From: Erythroxylum novogranatense
Taxonomy: Eukaryota; Streptophyta; Magnoliopsida; Malpighiales; Erythroxylaceae
Direction of reading: 5' to 3'
Length of the DNA stretch: 64,000 bases
Assembly (NCBI GenBank): GCA_029891385.1
Contig: CM057228.1
Span: 62,750,523 to 62,814,522, forward strand
Program-made: the position numbers and the translations under genes
The notes under the pieces: model-generated
The model's database searches: none
What the model was told of the DNA's origin: nothing
Seen by the model: only the letters and a program-made list of their open reading frames with translations
Shown: positions 53,659 to 63,120 of the stretch, piece after piece
How the letters are laid out: every line of letters starts with the position of its first letter
Position numbering within the stretch: position 1 is the first letter of the stretch

Positions 53659-56023
53659 ATGGAGGCAGCTATGATATTCGGAAGGCATGTGGATTTTGAG
53701 TCACTAAGGAAGGATGGTATGGACGTAGAACCTGAGATTGAAAGAGCTGGTTGGAGGAATTTCTTCCAGGTACGAGAACCAGTACGCTGATGAGGTATTT
53801 GATTTTTGGAAGAATGCTCAACTTGTAGACAACACTATTGTATCCTCATTAGAAGGAATATCTGTTGTCGTGACAAAGGAACTGATAAGGATGGTGACCG
53901 ATTGTCCATCGGTTGGTGAGACTCTGTCAACCAAGGCTAAGTGGATGACAATGGTCAACATGAAGGAAGAAGATGTTAGCAGACAGTTGTATGGAGTGAA
54001 TGACCCTTCGGAGAGGAAGACTTCGAGTCTAGTCCCGAAAGCTAGGGTTCTTCATGCTATTTTGTTTAATTGCATCTTACCCAGAGCTGGTTCAAGGCAT
54101 TTGGTGACCACTCTGGATGAACAATGTTTGTTCTACCTGTTGAATCACAATCCTATCGACTTACCCTTCTTAATCTTCCATTATATGATTAAGGGGATGA
54201 AGGATACAAACATCTATCCTTATGGCATGCTTCTTACAAGAATTTTTAAGGAATCCGGAGTTCTTCTACACAGAGGAAACAGAAGAATTGTACCTATAAA
54301 GAGTACTATTGACTCAATCACTATACGGCGAATGGGTCTGAGGACAGTGATTAAAGAAGAAGCAAATTCTTCAAGGAGAACTAGAACTGAGGGGGAGCGG
54401 TCACAGAAGAAGTCTCCCGCCACTAGCTCTAAATCTCAAGTAAGTATGAGATTACCGATAGAAGAAAGAAGAAAACTATATGGTAGACCGTTGTTAAAAC
54501 AGGCAAGTCCTCAAATCGTAGTGAGCCCAGTTCGGAGAACAGAAGAAAGTGTGCAGAAAAGAAAAGGAGAGAATATTTTGGGTGAGATCTCTAAAAAGGC
54601 GAAGAGATCACCTAGGATTCGCACTCTGCGACAACAAGAAGACAAGAGAGCCAGAGAGCAGAGTCAAGCAGAAATATCTGGATCTCGAGTACAGAAAGGA
54701 ACAAGATCTCTAGTCTCAATTTTAGAAGAAGACTCAGCCAAAAAGGCTAAAGAGACTGAGAAGAAGAGAAAATCCGAGTCTGAGAAGGAAAAATCTCAAG
54801 TGCATAAATCTTCAATACTGACTGAAGCAGAAGAAAAGACTAAGAAGATTAGTTGGAAGAAGACTGTGTCCATTGCTGGGGAGGTTAGTCGAAAGAAAGA
54901 TACCCTCAATGCTTCTCAAAAAGAAAAAGAAATTGAGCATAGCAGAGTTCAGGAAATTCCCACTGCTCAACAGGAGGATCCAGAGGAGATAAGCCTGGTT
55001 CAGGAGAATCCTATTGAAGCGGAACCAGAGGTAGCAGCAAAACCAAACTTGGTTCAGACACCACAGGAGAAATCTGATAAATCTGGTCCAACTGTATACA
55101 ACTATTCGAGAATTTTGAGAAGACACAAGTTGAAGATCAGAATGGTTGAAGTTGTTACCAAGAGGAGGACTGCTATTGCTATCTGCAATCAACGAAAGAA
55201 GAAGGTAATGGCTGTCGTATAGCCTATTTTAATAAATAGTGACACATGAAATTTACTGAAAGAAGACAAAAAGATGTTTTATGATGTCTTGAGGGATGCA
55301 ACTACTAAGCCATACCCCACGAAAATGTCCAGCAGACCATGCACTATTTATCCAGTCATAGAACAATCGATAATAAAGGTTGTACCAGACATTCAGCCAA
55401 GATATCCTCTGGATTCCAATAAGGGGAAGTCGAAGTTATTTCCTGAAGAAGAAATCAATGATGATCTGTCCGTAGATCAAATTGAAGAAGAAGTGCAGAA
55501 AATTGATGAGGCATGCACTTCGGCAGAGATTTCAGACGGAGCTAGTTGTAGCTATACAGACAAGAATGAAGACTGTCCAGTAAGGGGAAGATTGATAACG
55601 GGGACATTTATTGAATCACTTGTCCAGACAGTTTTGCGTATTAGGCCTTTATCTAATACACTGTCTATACAAGCTGAAGGCATACCCTTGCAAGGAAGAC
55701 AATTGCTTATGCTACCTGCTCCCTATGACTTGGACATCCCAGAGTCAGATGTATTCATTCATCCACCCACATTTGTGATTCGAGAAGATTACATTCCTTC
55801 CTCTGACGCATATGCTACAACAATTGCGTTCACTTCACCCTCAGCAGAGAATGATCAATCCTCTTCACCGTTGGCCTCACAAGCTGAAATCAGCAAATTA
55901 CGCAGAGAAGTCAACGAGATAAAGGAGACGATGAATGATTTGAAGAAGATGATGACAGAACTGTTGAAGAGCCATTGTCATTTATCATTTTTTATTATAA
56001 CAAATAGGGGGAGAAGAGAATGA
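53659..56023 (+). pseudogene. Third ORF after pol, SIRE-like, broken
   Basis: An ATG at 53659 (MEAAMIFGRH) opens a frame that changes near 53770-53790. It continues to a stop at 55220-55222, a second stop at about 55247, and in the same frame from 55274 to 56023. The total span is about 788 codons. The first third has an RNFFQV start, a WKNAQLVD stretch, then HAILFNCILPRAG and DLPFLIFHYM. I read this as the putative plant transposon protein type domain often found in SIRE third ORFs. The middle is Lys/Glu-rich and disordered. Near the end, about 55870-55975 looks like a coiled coil (LRREVNEIKETMNDLKKMM). In SIRE elements this ORF has been called envelope-like. I see no convincing membrane anchor. 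Confidence 0.75.
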
Positions 56024-56178
56024 GCATAAAAGAATCTAAAAAGGGTGTGATTGAAGGAGACGAAGAAATGAAAGGAAGAAGAAAAAGAAGATTTTTGAAG
56101 ATAAGTTTTTCTTTTCTTAAACATTGTATTTTGTTCTCTTTTTTGTATATAATTTGTTATCATCAAAAAGGGGGAGAT
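56024..56178 (+). other. 3' untranslated part and PPT, SIRE-like
   Basis: Short purine-rich DNA after the third ORF ends in aaaaagggggagat (56165-56178), the polypurine tract directly before the 3' LTR start at 56179. Confidence 0.85.
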
Positions 56179-57227
56179 TGTTAAGTCAAAATGACGTTAC
56201 TTAGATATTATTTTGATGTATAACAAAGAGAAAAATACAAGCAAAGCAATACAGACGCAAACGTAGATGCAGACACAGAAGAAAAGAGAAATACAGATGA
56301 AGCAACGTAGACGCAGACGCAGACGCAGACGAACAGAAAAAAAAACAGACGCAGACGTAAAAAAGAAATGTAGAAACAGACGCAGACGCAAAAGAAAAAT
56401 GCAGATACAGACATAGACGCAGACGCAAAAGAGAAATTTAGATACAGACGCAGATGCAAAGTAAAAAACAGACGTAGACGCAAATGCAGACGCAAAAATA
56501 CAAACGTAAAAATACAGACGGAGAAAAGCAGACGCGGAATTCGAAAAGAAGACACAAGAGTCAATTCGGGTAAGTTACAGAACTCAACTGATTAACCGTT
56601 TCTTTTAAAGATTCAGGAAACAAGATTCAAGAAGCAAGAATCCAGAAACAAGATTCAAGAAGCAGTTGGAGACGAGGCTATAAATACAAGTCGAAGTCGA
56701 AGATTGCAAAGTTAGTTGAAAAATTAGCTGAATTACATCTACGCGATCGTAAAAAGCATACTGTGCAAATTAGCCGAGAGCTATTTTAATGTAACAGGTT
56801 TCAAACATTTTTCTGCGAGAAAGTAGTACAGATAGCCTACAGAGGCTAAGTGTGAAAGAATACTGATTGTAGAGACCTGAAAAGGCTCGTAAAGAATACT
56901 TGTAAAAGTTGAAGAGATAGTGAAATCTCAGAAAGAATTCTGAAGACTGGACGTAACCCACGGTTTGGGGTGAACCAGGATAAATCGCTGTGTCAACTAC
57001 TCTTACTCTATCTCTCTTTTAGATTCAAGTTTTAACATTACTTAGTTCATAAACAAAGTTTTCAAAGTTTTGATTAATTAGAATCTATTAGAAGTTCTGT
57101 AAAAGAATCTTATTTCTAACAAATAGTTTTGAAATAATTAAAAAAAGGGAATACACAATTCAACCCCCCCTTCTCGTGCATTCTTATATCATTTTCTAAG
57201 TATTGTATTAACGTGTGATTCACTTCA
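56179..57227 (+). repeat. 3' LTR of the SIRE-like element (1049 bp)
   Basis: It matches the 5' LTR from TGTTAAGTCAAAATGAC to TGATTCACTTCA. It carries the cagacg minisatellite (56245-56540), TATAAATA at 56679-56686 and the same aattcaaccccc end block. The right duplication tcatg is at 57228-57232. Confidence 0.92.
56245..56540 (+). repeat. cagacg minisatellite in the SIRE-like 3' LTR
   Basis: Units built on acgcagacg and aaaagagaaatgtaga are repeated as in the 5' LTR. The order of units differs between the LTRs. The minus strand has long open frames across it because the repeat lacks stops there. These are not genes. Confidence 0.85.
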
Positions 57228-57232
57228 TCATG

Positions 57233-58233
57233 TACTTCCCTTATGAAATAATTCGCTGATCTGGTACTTTAACTAACTGCTGTCAATCAATTCTTTCGAA
57301 GTAATCAACGTGTTGATTTCAATTTTTAAACCAATTTCTTATATTAAAAACCAAATTCAACCCGATTAACGCCTTTGGATTCTTCTCGCACTCCTAACGA
57401 AGAAATCTATTTCTAGATATTCATTCAGTTAGATCTAATCTAGCATTTCAGATATTAAACATCACTTTTCAGTTCTTAGTTTAACATCACCCATATTTAA
57501 TTCAGAACCCTAGATTAGACAGATCAGATCAATAATTGATGAAATGACTTTGCTGAAATTTAATCAACATTGAAATAAAAGAAATAAAGTCATAAGGTTC
57601 AATACACAATTCCTAAGCTGAAATAAATATCCCAGAACAAAGAAATTTAAAGGTCCATAACTGAATTAATCATAAAGAAAACAAAATGAACTATTAACAT
57701 CGGATGAAATAGAAACATAGAATGAGGAAGGAAAAGGAACTCCAATTTTTGTCTGGGATCTTGATCTCTCAATCTCCAATTTGTCTTTTTCGATGTCCCC
57801 CCTCTCCCTCTCCTTCTCGATCTTTCTTCTTTTTTCCGTCTCCAAAAAACTGCCCCCCTCTTTCTCGGTCCTCACCCTCATATAATTCCCGAAACTGTCA
57901 AAATAACTACCATACAGGGACCGTGTAAAATTACACGGTCTGACCGTGTAACCATCGGATAAGTTGGATGCATCTGCTTCATATTACACGGGCTGGGTAA
58001 AATTACACGGTCTGGCCGTGTAACCTTCGGGACAATTGCGTGCCATTTGCTTCCATTTACACGGTCCGTGTAAATTGACACAGTTTGACCGTGTAAAGCT
58101 TTAAACCTGCGAAAATCAGCCAACAAACCCACAGCAGTACCAAATTCACCAAAAACTAAAGAAATACTCAACAATTGATATAAAACCAATGACAAAATAG
58201 AACCGGAAAATAACAAAAAATAACAATATATCA
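57233..58233 (-). repeat. Athila-like 3' LTR, right piece
   Basis: It resumes after the SIRE-like element and ends ACAATATATCA at 58233, the inverse of the TGATAT start at 32845. It includes a dyad-repeat array at 57917-58105. A pyrimidine-rich stretch at 57755-57880 on the plus strand is purine-rich on the coding strand. Confidence 0.85.
57917..58105 (-). repeat. Dyad-repeat array in the Athila-like LTR
   Basis: About three units pair ttacacggtc with gaccgtgtaa (for example acggtctgaccgtgtaacc at about 57936-57954). They are joined by spacers with taaccttcggg. Unit length is about 65-75 bp. The coding strand of the element reads ccgaaggttaca, shared with the Tekay-like LTR array. Confidence 0.85.
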
Positions 58234-58262
58234 AACTCCCCTATGCTAAACGTTTGCTTGTC
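58234..58262 (-). other. PPT and pre-LTR motif of the Athila-like element
   Basis: On the minus strand, gaggacaagcaaacg is followed by tttagcataggggagtt and then the LTR. The AGGGGAG run is the likely polypurine tract. A 17-base perfect copy (aactcccctatgctaaa, plus) is at 59171-59187. Confidence 0.8.
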
Positions 58263-59388
58263 CTCAAGAAAATTAAATTAAAGACACAAAAACACGGAAA
58301 CACTTTCAACACCAATTTGAAAAAAGCAGAATGCAACATGTGATTGGATCAATTACGAGCTTGAAGGAATGGCCATCACTCACGAACTCTACTAAGTTTA
58401 GCTCAAAGGATCAATTAACATAATGAAAATAGTCAAAAAGTAGGATTTTCCCTCCACTGTTCCCTCTGTCTCAAAGGAGAGCTTGGTTACCAATTTATTA
58501 GACCATTTTCAAATTCCCCAGTAACACACGCCTCAAAGGGGTACCTCATTAGGTATTTCCCCAGTAGCATGCATCTCAAAGAGGTAGCACAGACCAATGA
58601 GACCTTCGGTTGGTCGAGTTGTAAGACGGCCCAAGAAGGGACTTAACTCTCCCAATTACTAGCTACTCCATACATAAGCCACTTAAGGAGCACAAACGCC
58701 GTGTCGTTTATGCCGGCTAGAATTGGTAGACCAAAGGTGTGTGATTGCTCGGAAATTTAAAAACGACCCAAAAAGGGGATATTCCTTCCAATACTAGCGA
58801 CTCCATACATTCAAGAACTTAAGGGAAGATGGCGCCGTTCCACCAACCTCAACTAATATTGGTGTTCACACAGGTCCTTTTTTTTTACTGAAATTTAAGG
58901 TAAGCAAACGATTCTCTAATAATAGAGAAGGAACAGCAACGGGGTTATCCATTAGGTAGATTAAGTTATGTATTTTCAATATGAAGGAGCTAAACTTAGT
59001 TATGATCGGGTTTCCACCATTTCCTACGAAGTTCACAGTTGACCTATGATGGTAACGAAAGGAAAATGCAGAAGACAGAATGCAACACAGAATGCAACAG
59101 AAAAGAAACAAACTTAAATAAAGCGACACAAGAAGAACAGAATTAAAGAACGAACTAAATAACCTAACTGAACTCCCCTATGCTAAAATGAAGCATTGAC
59201 CTCAATGAAAACAAATATGGAGAAGATGGAGGAGGATAACCTGGGTTCGCTGAAGATTGACGCCACAAGTTGAAAGCAGTTGACATTTCCTGAAAGGTAG
59301 CATTTTGAGTTTCAACAATGCGCTGCAAGTTATTCTGATTATTTTGAATGGTCGAAAGAGTATCCCCGAAATGTCGAAGATAATGGCT
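58263..59388 (-). other. 3' untranslated part of the Athila-like element
   Basis: There is no gene here. The plus strand has two copies of a ccccagtarcaygcrtctcaa-like segment (58517-58545, 58558-58588). It also has two degenerate copies of a block with ctactccatacat and cttaagg (about 58629-58700, 58765-58835). The duplicated PPT-like motif is at 59171-59187. The long 3' region between ORF and LTR is usual for Athila-type elements. Confidence 0.65.
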
Positions 59389-60753
59389 CTAATCCGTGAC
59401 TAAGGCTCGGAGAGCGGATTGTTCAGTTTGGATCGAAGAGAGCATTTGATATAGAGCGCGAAGGTCATAATCAGAGGGGTCGGGTTGGGAGGAAGAAGGC
59501 ATGGATGTCGGTTGAGGGGGAGGAGTATATGAAGATTGCAATGGTTCTGGATTAGTGTTGTCAACCATAGGCATCCAACCAAAGTTGGATGGGTCACGAA
59601 GAGTCGTACGGGTTGGACAGGGTAAACGGAAAAGTATGTGATTAGGATACACCCAACAATGGTGTCCCCGTATGGACCGACACATATGCATAGCTTCTAA
59701 GGCGGGAAAATCAATGCGCTCAGAGCCTTGAACTAGAAAAACCGAATTGGCGAGAGGATCGAAGCCTAAGGTCAACGCAATTGGTGTAATTAAACTGTCG
59801 ATAGAAATTTCTACCAAAGTTTGAAGTGCGACACGTTGAAATTGGGCTGCTAGGAAAGAACCAGCATCAATGGGTGCACCACTATGCATTGCATATAGGA
59901 AAAACAATTCAGGAGATCGAACTACATTCGTGCTATCACCATGGGCAAAAATCCCGCTAGGGAGGATGCGATGTGCATAACGAAAACAGGGATTTTTAAT
60001 GCTCGTGGCTTTCGAAGAACTTGGGGTATAACGTGAGCCATCAACAATTTGATACCAGAATGCAAGGCGGTCAAAACCAGGAGGCACTCGGCGATGAATT
60101 ATATCTAAACCAGTGGGCAAATCATAAATGGCGTTGAACTCATCTAATGTCAAGGTATGTCTATGACCTAGAAGCTGAAAACTAATCCTACCTGCTAGAC
60201 AATTTCTCCCCTGAATTACTTCAACTGAGATAGTGCTCAAAAATTCTAGGGTTAAATTTGAATATGTGGAGCATCGCACATCTAGAAAAGACTGCAATCC
60301 AATTGAATCAAACAACCTATACACATCATCTAATAAATCTAGGTCAGTTAATGTGTCTTCATCGTAGTAACGGGTAGCGACCAGTGGCCGAGATTTTAAG
60401 GAAGCATAACGAGCACATTCATAACTATCTGTTAAACCGAAAGGATTGGAATTACCTATTGGACGAGAAACACGAGATGATGGTGCGAAGTGGAGCTGGA
60501 AACTCCAAGTGCCAAGTGATTCCTCTTTGAACCCAACGACAAAAACAGAGGGGAGAAGAAGGATGATGAAAATAGGTGAGAGAAAGGAAAGAAAGTAATA
60601 AGGGAGGGGAGAGTTGGTCGGAAAAACAAGAGGAGGAAGAATGAGAGGTGGGAAGAGTTGTGAGAGAATCGACAAGAGAAAGAAAGAAAGAGGGTAACAA
60701 ATTAGGGATTTAGGGAAAGATCTGGCACGAAATAGGAAGTGGAACCAATTCAC
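59389..60753 (-). CDS. Athila-type third ORF, intact, 454 aa
   Basis: This is the only long intact ORF in the window. It lies after pol, where Athila elements carry an extra ORF. From about residue 105 the protein reads SLKSRPLVATRYYDEDTL, then LLDDVYRLFDSIGL, LTLEFLST, then FQLLGHRHTLTLDEFNAIYDLP. This fits the Athila ORF-1 type domain, a folded N-terminal region followed by a Pro/Ser-rich tail and a possible short coiled coil at the end. The first 75 residues hold two strongly hydrophobic runs (about 18-45 and 52-72), which could be membrane segments or a translated pyrimidine-rich leader. No other upstream Met precedes the conserved part. Biochemical function is not known to me. Confidence 0.75.
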   Translation of the reverse strand: MNWFHFLFRARSFPKSLICYPLSFFLLSILSQLFPPLILPPLVFPTNSPLPYYFLSFLSPIFIILLLPSVFVVGFKEESLGTWSFQLHFAPSSRVSRPIGNSNPFGLTDSYECARYASLKSRPLVATRYYDEDTLTDLDLLDDVYRLFDSIGLQSFLDVRCSTYSNLTLEFLSTISVEVIQGRNCLAGRISFQLLGHRHTLTLDEFNAIYDLPTGLDIIHRRVPPGFDRLAFWYQIVDGSRYTPSSSKATSIKNPCFRYAHRILPSGIFAHGDSTNVVRSPELFFLYAMHSGAPIDAGSFLAAQFQRVALQTLVEISIDSLITPIALTLGFDPLANSVFLVQGSERIDFPALEAMHMCRSIRGHHCWVYPNHILFRLPCPTRTTLRDPSNFGWMPMVDNTNPEPLQSSYTPPPQPTSMPSSSQPDPSDYDLRALYQMLSSIQTEQSALRALVTD

Positions 60754-61077
60754 ACAGTCCGTGTGAACTCACACGGTCTAACCGTGTGAATATCGGCGGG
60801 AATGTTTGCCAGTTGCACGGGCTGTGTGAATTCACACGGGTTGCCCGTGTAACTTTCGGGTGGAAATGCACCAATAAGAGTTAAAGTCACACGGTCCGTG
60901 GAAAAACTACACGGTCTGACCGTGTAGAAGCAATGTGTTGAGGGTTACACGGGCTGTGTGAATTCACACGATTGGCCCGTGTAACCTTCGGGTTAAAATG
61001 TGCCCGCAAGGTTTCGCGTCACACGGTCCGTGTAATTTCATACGGACAGACCGTGTGACTTTCGGGTAAGAATGTCA
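60752..61077 (-). repeat. Dyad-repeat array between pol and the third ORF
   Basis: Five units start near 60752, 60817, 60889, 60949 and 61021 (60-72 bp each). Each has cacggnctgtgtgaattcacac-like arms and a gtgtaac(c/t)ttcggg tail. Alternating units match better than neighbours, so the array may be built of a two-unit period. It sits in the spacer just upstream of the third ORF on the coding strand. Confidence 0.88.
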
Positions 61078-61174
61078 TCATTTTTTTTAGAAAATTACTA
61101 ACAAATTAAAGAAACAAGTACATAATATTTACAAAGCTCAAGAAATGGTATGAGCAAACCAGGAAAGTAGATCA

Positions 61175-61777
61175 TCAATCGTGTGGTTTGGAAAGTGCCA
61201 ACGTTGTAGTGGCACCTAATGGATGACCAGCGAAGTAGGGTTTTAGACGCTGTCCATTAACTTTGAAAGCTCCGAAAACTTCACTCCAAACCTCGACTGC
61301 GCCATGAGGAAATACTTGTAGGACTTGAAATGGACCAGACTATCGAGACTTGAGTTTACCTGGAAAAAGACGAAGGCGAGAATTAAATAACAAAACTAAA
61401 TCACCTTCAACAAACCTTTTCTTGGTAATATGTTTGTCGTGCCATAGCTTGGTCTTTTCCTTATAGAGTAGAGAACTCTCATAAGCCTCCAATCTTAAAT
61501 TGTCCAACTCATTCAACTGCATTGCTCTCTGTTCACCAGCAGACTTCATGTCAAAATTGAAAGTTTTGATAGCCCAATAAGCTTTATGTTCTAACTCTAC
61601 TGGTAAGTGACATGATTTGCCGAACACAAGCTGGTAAGGTGTAGTTCCCAACGGTGTTTTGAAAGCAGTACGGTATGCCCAAAGAGCATCGTCAAGTTTT
61701 AAGGACCAATCCTTCCGCGACTTATCAACCATTTTTTCTAGAATACTCTTGATTTCGTGATTGGAAACTTCAACCTG
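61175..61777 (-). pseudogene. Integrase C-terminal part, Athila-like pol
   Basis: The minus strand reads [43 protein letters not shown] and [34 protein letters not shown]. After a stop at about 61340, a frame continues toward the polyprotein end with [13 protein letters not shown] and [18 protein letters not shown] pieces, stopping at 61175. It is the C-terminal DNA-binding part of integrase. Confidence 0.85.
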
Positions 61778-62305
61778 TCAACTTGTTTGAGGATGATAAG
61801 GTGTAGCAATCCGATGATAAACTCCATATTTCCACAAAAGACTCTCAAGGGGCTTATTGAAAAAGTGAGTACCATTATCGCTCAACAAAGCCCTCGAAAT
61901 TCCGAAACGAGAGAAGATATGTTTCTTCAAAAATTTGATGACAATCTTAGAATCATTTGTGGAAGTCGCAACGGCCTCTACCCATTTCGAAACATAATCC
62001 ACTGCTACAAGAATATAGAGATTGTTATGGGACTTAGGAAATGGTCCCATGAAGTCAATACCCCAAACATCAAACAATTCAACCTCATGTATTCCAGTTT
62101 GTGTCATTTCAGACCTCCTTGAAATAGTACCCATCCGCTGGCAATTATCACATGTAGCTACATACTCCCGGGCATCACGAAACAAAGTGGGCCAGAAAAA
62201 TCCCGCTTGAAGAACTTTTGCAGCTGTCTTATCTGGACCAAAATGGCCTCCATAAACTATTGAATGGAAATGGTAAAGAACACTTTGCACCTCGTCCTCA
62301 GGCAA
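61778..62305 (-). pseudogene. Integrase zinc finger and core, Athila-like pol
   Basis: The open piece shows the HHCC finger ([28 protein letters not shown]), the first Asp in [10 protein letters not shown] and the second in [14 protein letters not shown] stop follows YHPQTS at 61778. The catalytic Glu lies just beyond it, in the next stretch. Apart from stops the domain is well kept. Confidence 0.88.
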
Positions 62306-63120
62306 ACATCGTCAAAAAATACCATCTCCACAATGTTTGAACAGTAACGGTTCTTCCCACACATAATATTTAGCGTCAGAGATGAGTTTCTTCTTTTGTT
62401 GATACATTATCTCCGGTGGAAATAGTCCGCAAACAATGTAATTTACCATATCTGCATACCAAGGTGTTACCAAAGATGATATAGCCAATAAATGTTCTCC
62501 TGGAATAGAATCATCAATCGGACATTCGTCATACGGGACAGTAACTCTAGACAAATGATCAGCCACCACATTTTCAATACCAGCTTTATCCTTAATTTCA
62601 ATATCAAATTCTTGTAACAATAATACCCATCGGATAAGTCGTGGCTTGGAGTCTTTCTTCTTCAACAAATGCCAAATAGCTGCATGATCTGTAAAGACAA
62701 CAACTTTAGAGTTAATTAGGTAAGACCTAAACTTTTCAAGAGCAAAGATAATAGCTAAAAACTCTTTTTTGGTGGTGGCATAATTGCGTTGAGCCTCGTC
62801 AAGAGTTTAACTAGCATAGTAAATGTCATAAGGCTTGTTATCTTGTCTTTGTCCCAAAACAGCTCCTAAAGCATGGTCACTGGCGTCACACATTACTTCA
62901 AATGGAAGATTCCAATTAGGTGCCTGCATAACTGGAGCTAAAATCAAAGCTTCTTTCAACCTGTAGTAAGCACTCAGACAATCCTCATTAAAATCAAAAG
63001 GTATATCCTTGACAAGTAAACACGTTAAAGGTTTTGCAATTTTAGAGAAGTCTTTAATGAATCGTCTGTAAAAACCAACATGACCAAGAAAACGTCTCAC
63101 GCCTTTGACAGAAGTAGGTG
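62306..63120 (-). pseudogene. RNase H domain, Athila-like pol
   Basis: On the minus strand: MRRFLGHVGFYRRFIKDFSKI (connection), PFEVMCDASDHALGAVLGQ, then after a stop near 62809 the [12 protein letters not shown] part, [24 protein letters not shown] in part, and [13 protein letters not shown]. Acidic catalytic positions are visible. A stop splits it near 62309. Confidence 0.85.

Larger units (their letters stand above)
33045..57227 (+). mobile_element. Ty1/copia element, SIRE-like, with three nested inserts
   Basis: Order on the plus strand: 5' LTR (33045-37566), PBS (37569), gag, protease, integrase, RT, RNase H, a third ORF, PPT (56167-56178), 3' LTR (56179-57227). Protease-integrase before RT is the copia order. 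A long third ORF after pol and the size without inserts (about 9.66 kb) fit the SIRE lineage. Target duplications tcatg at 33040-33044 and 57228-57232 are perfect. Inside it are a minus-strand copia (33355-36797) and NA2 (39085-50153), which itself carries a fold-back element. Confidence 0.92.

Noticed and set aside
33047..56564. Several overlapping minus-strand frames with LRLRLCF-type peptides over the cagacg arrays.
   Set aside because: The repeat simply lacks stop codons in several frames. Peptides are low-complexity artefacts.
60752..61077. Regular direct repeats with spacers, resembling a CRISPR array or integron sites.
   Set aside because: Plant retroelement context, imperfect units, spacers that are themselves repeated, and no cas or integrase genes of that kind. 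It is a tandem dyad repeat.
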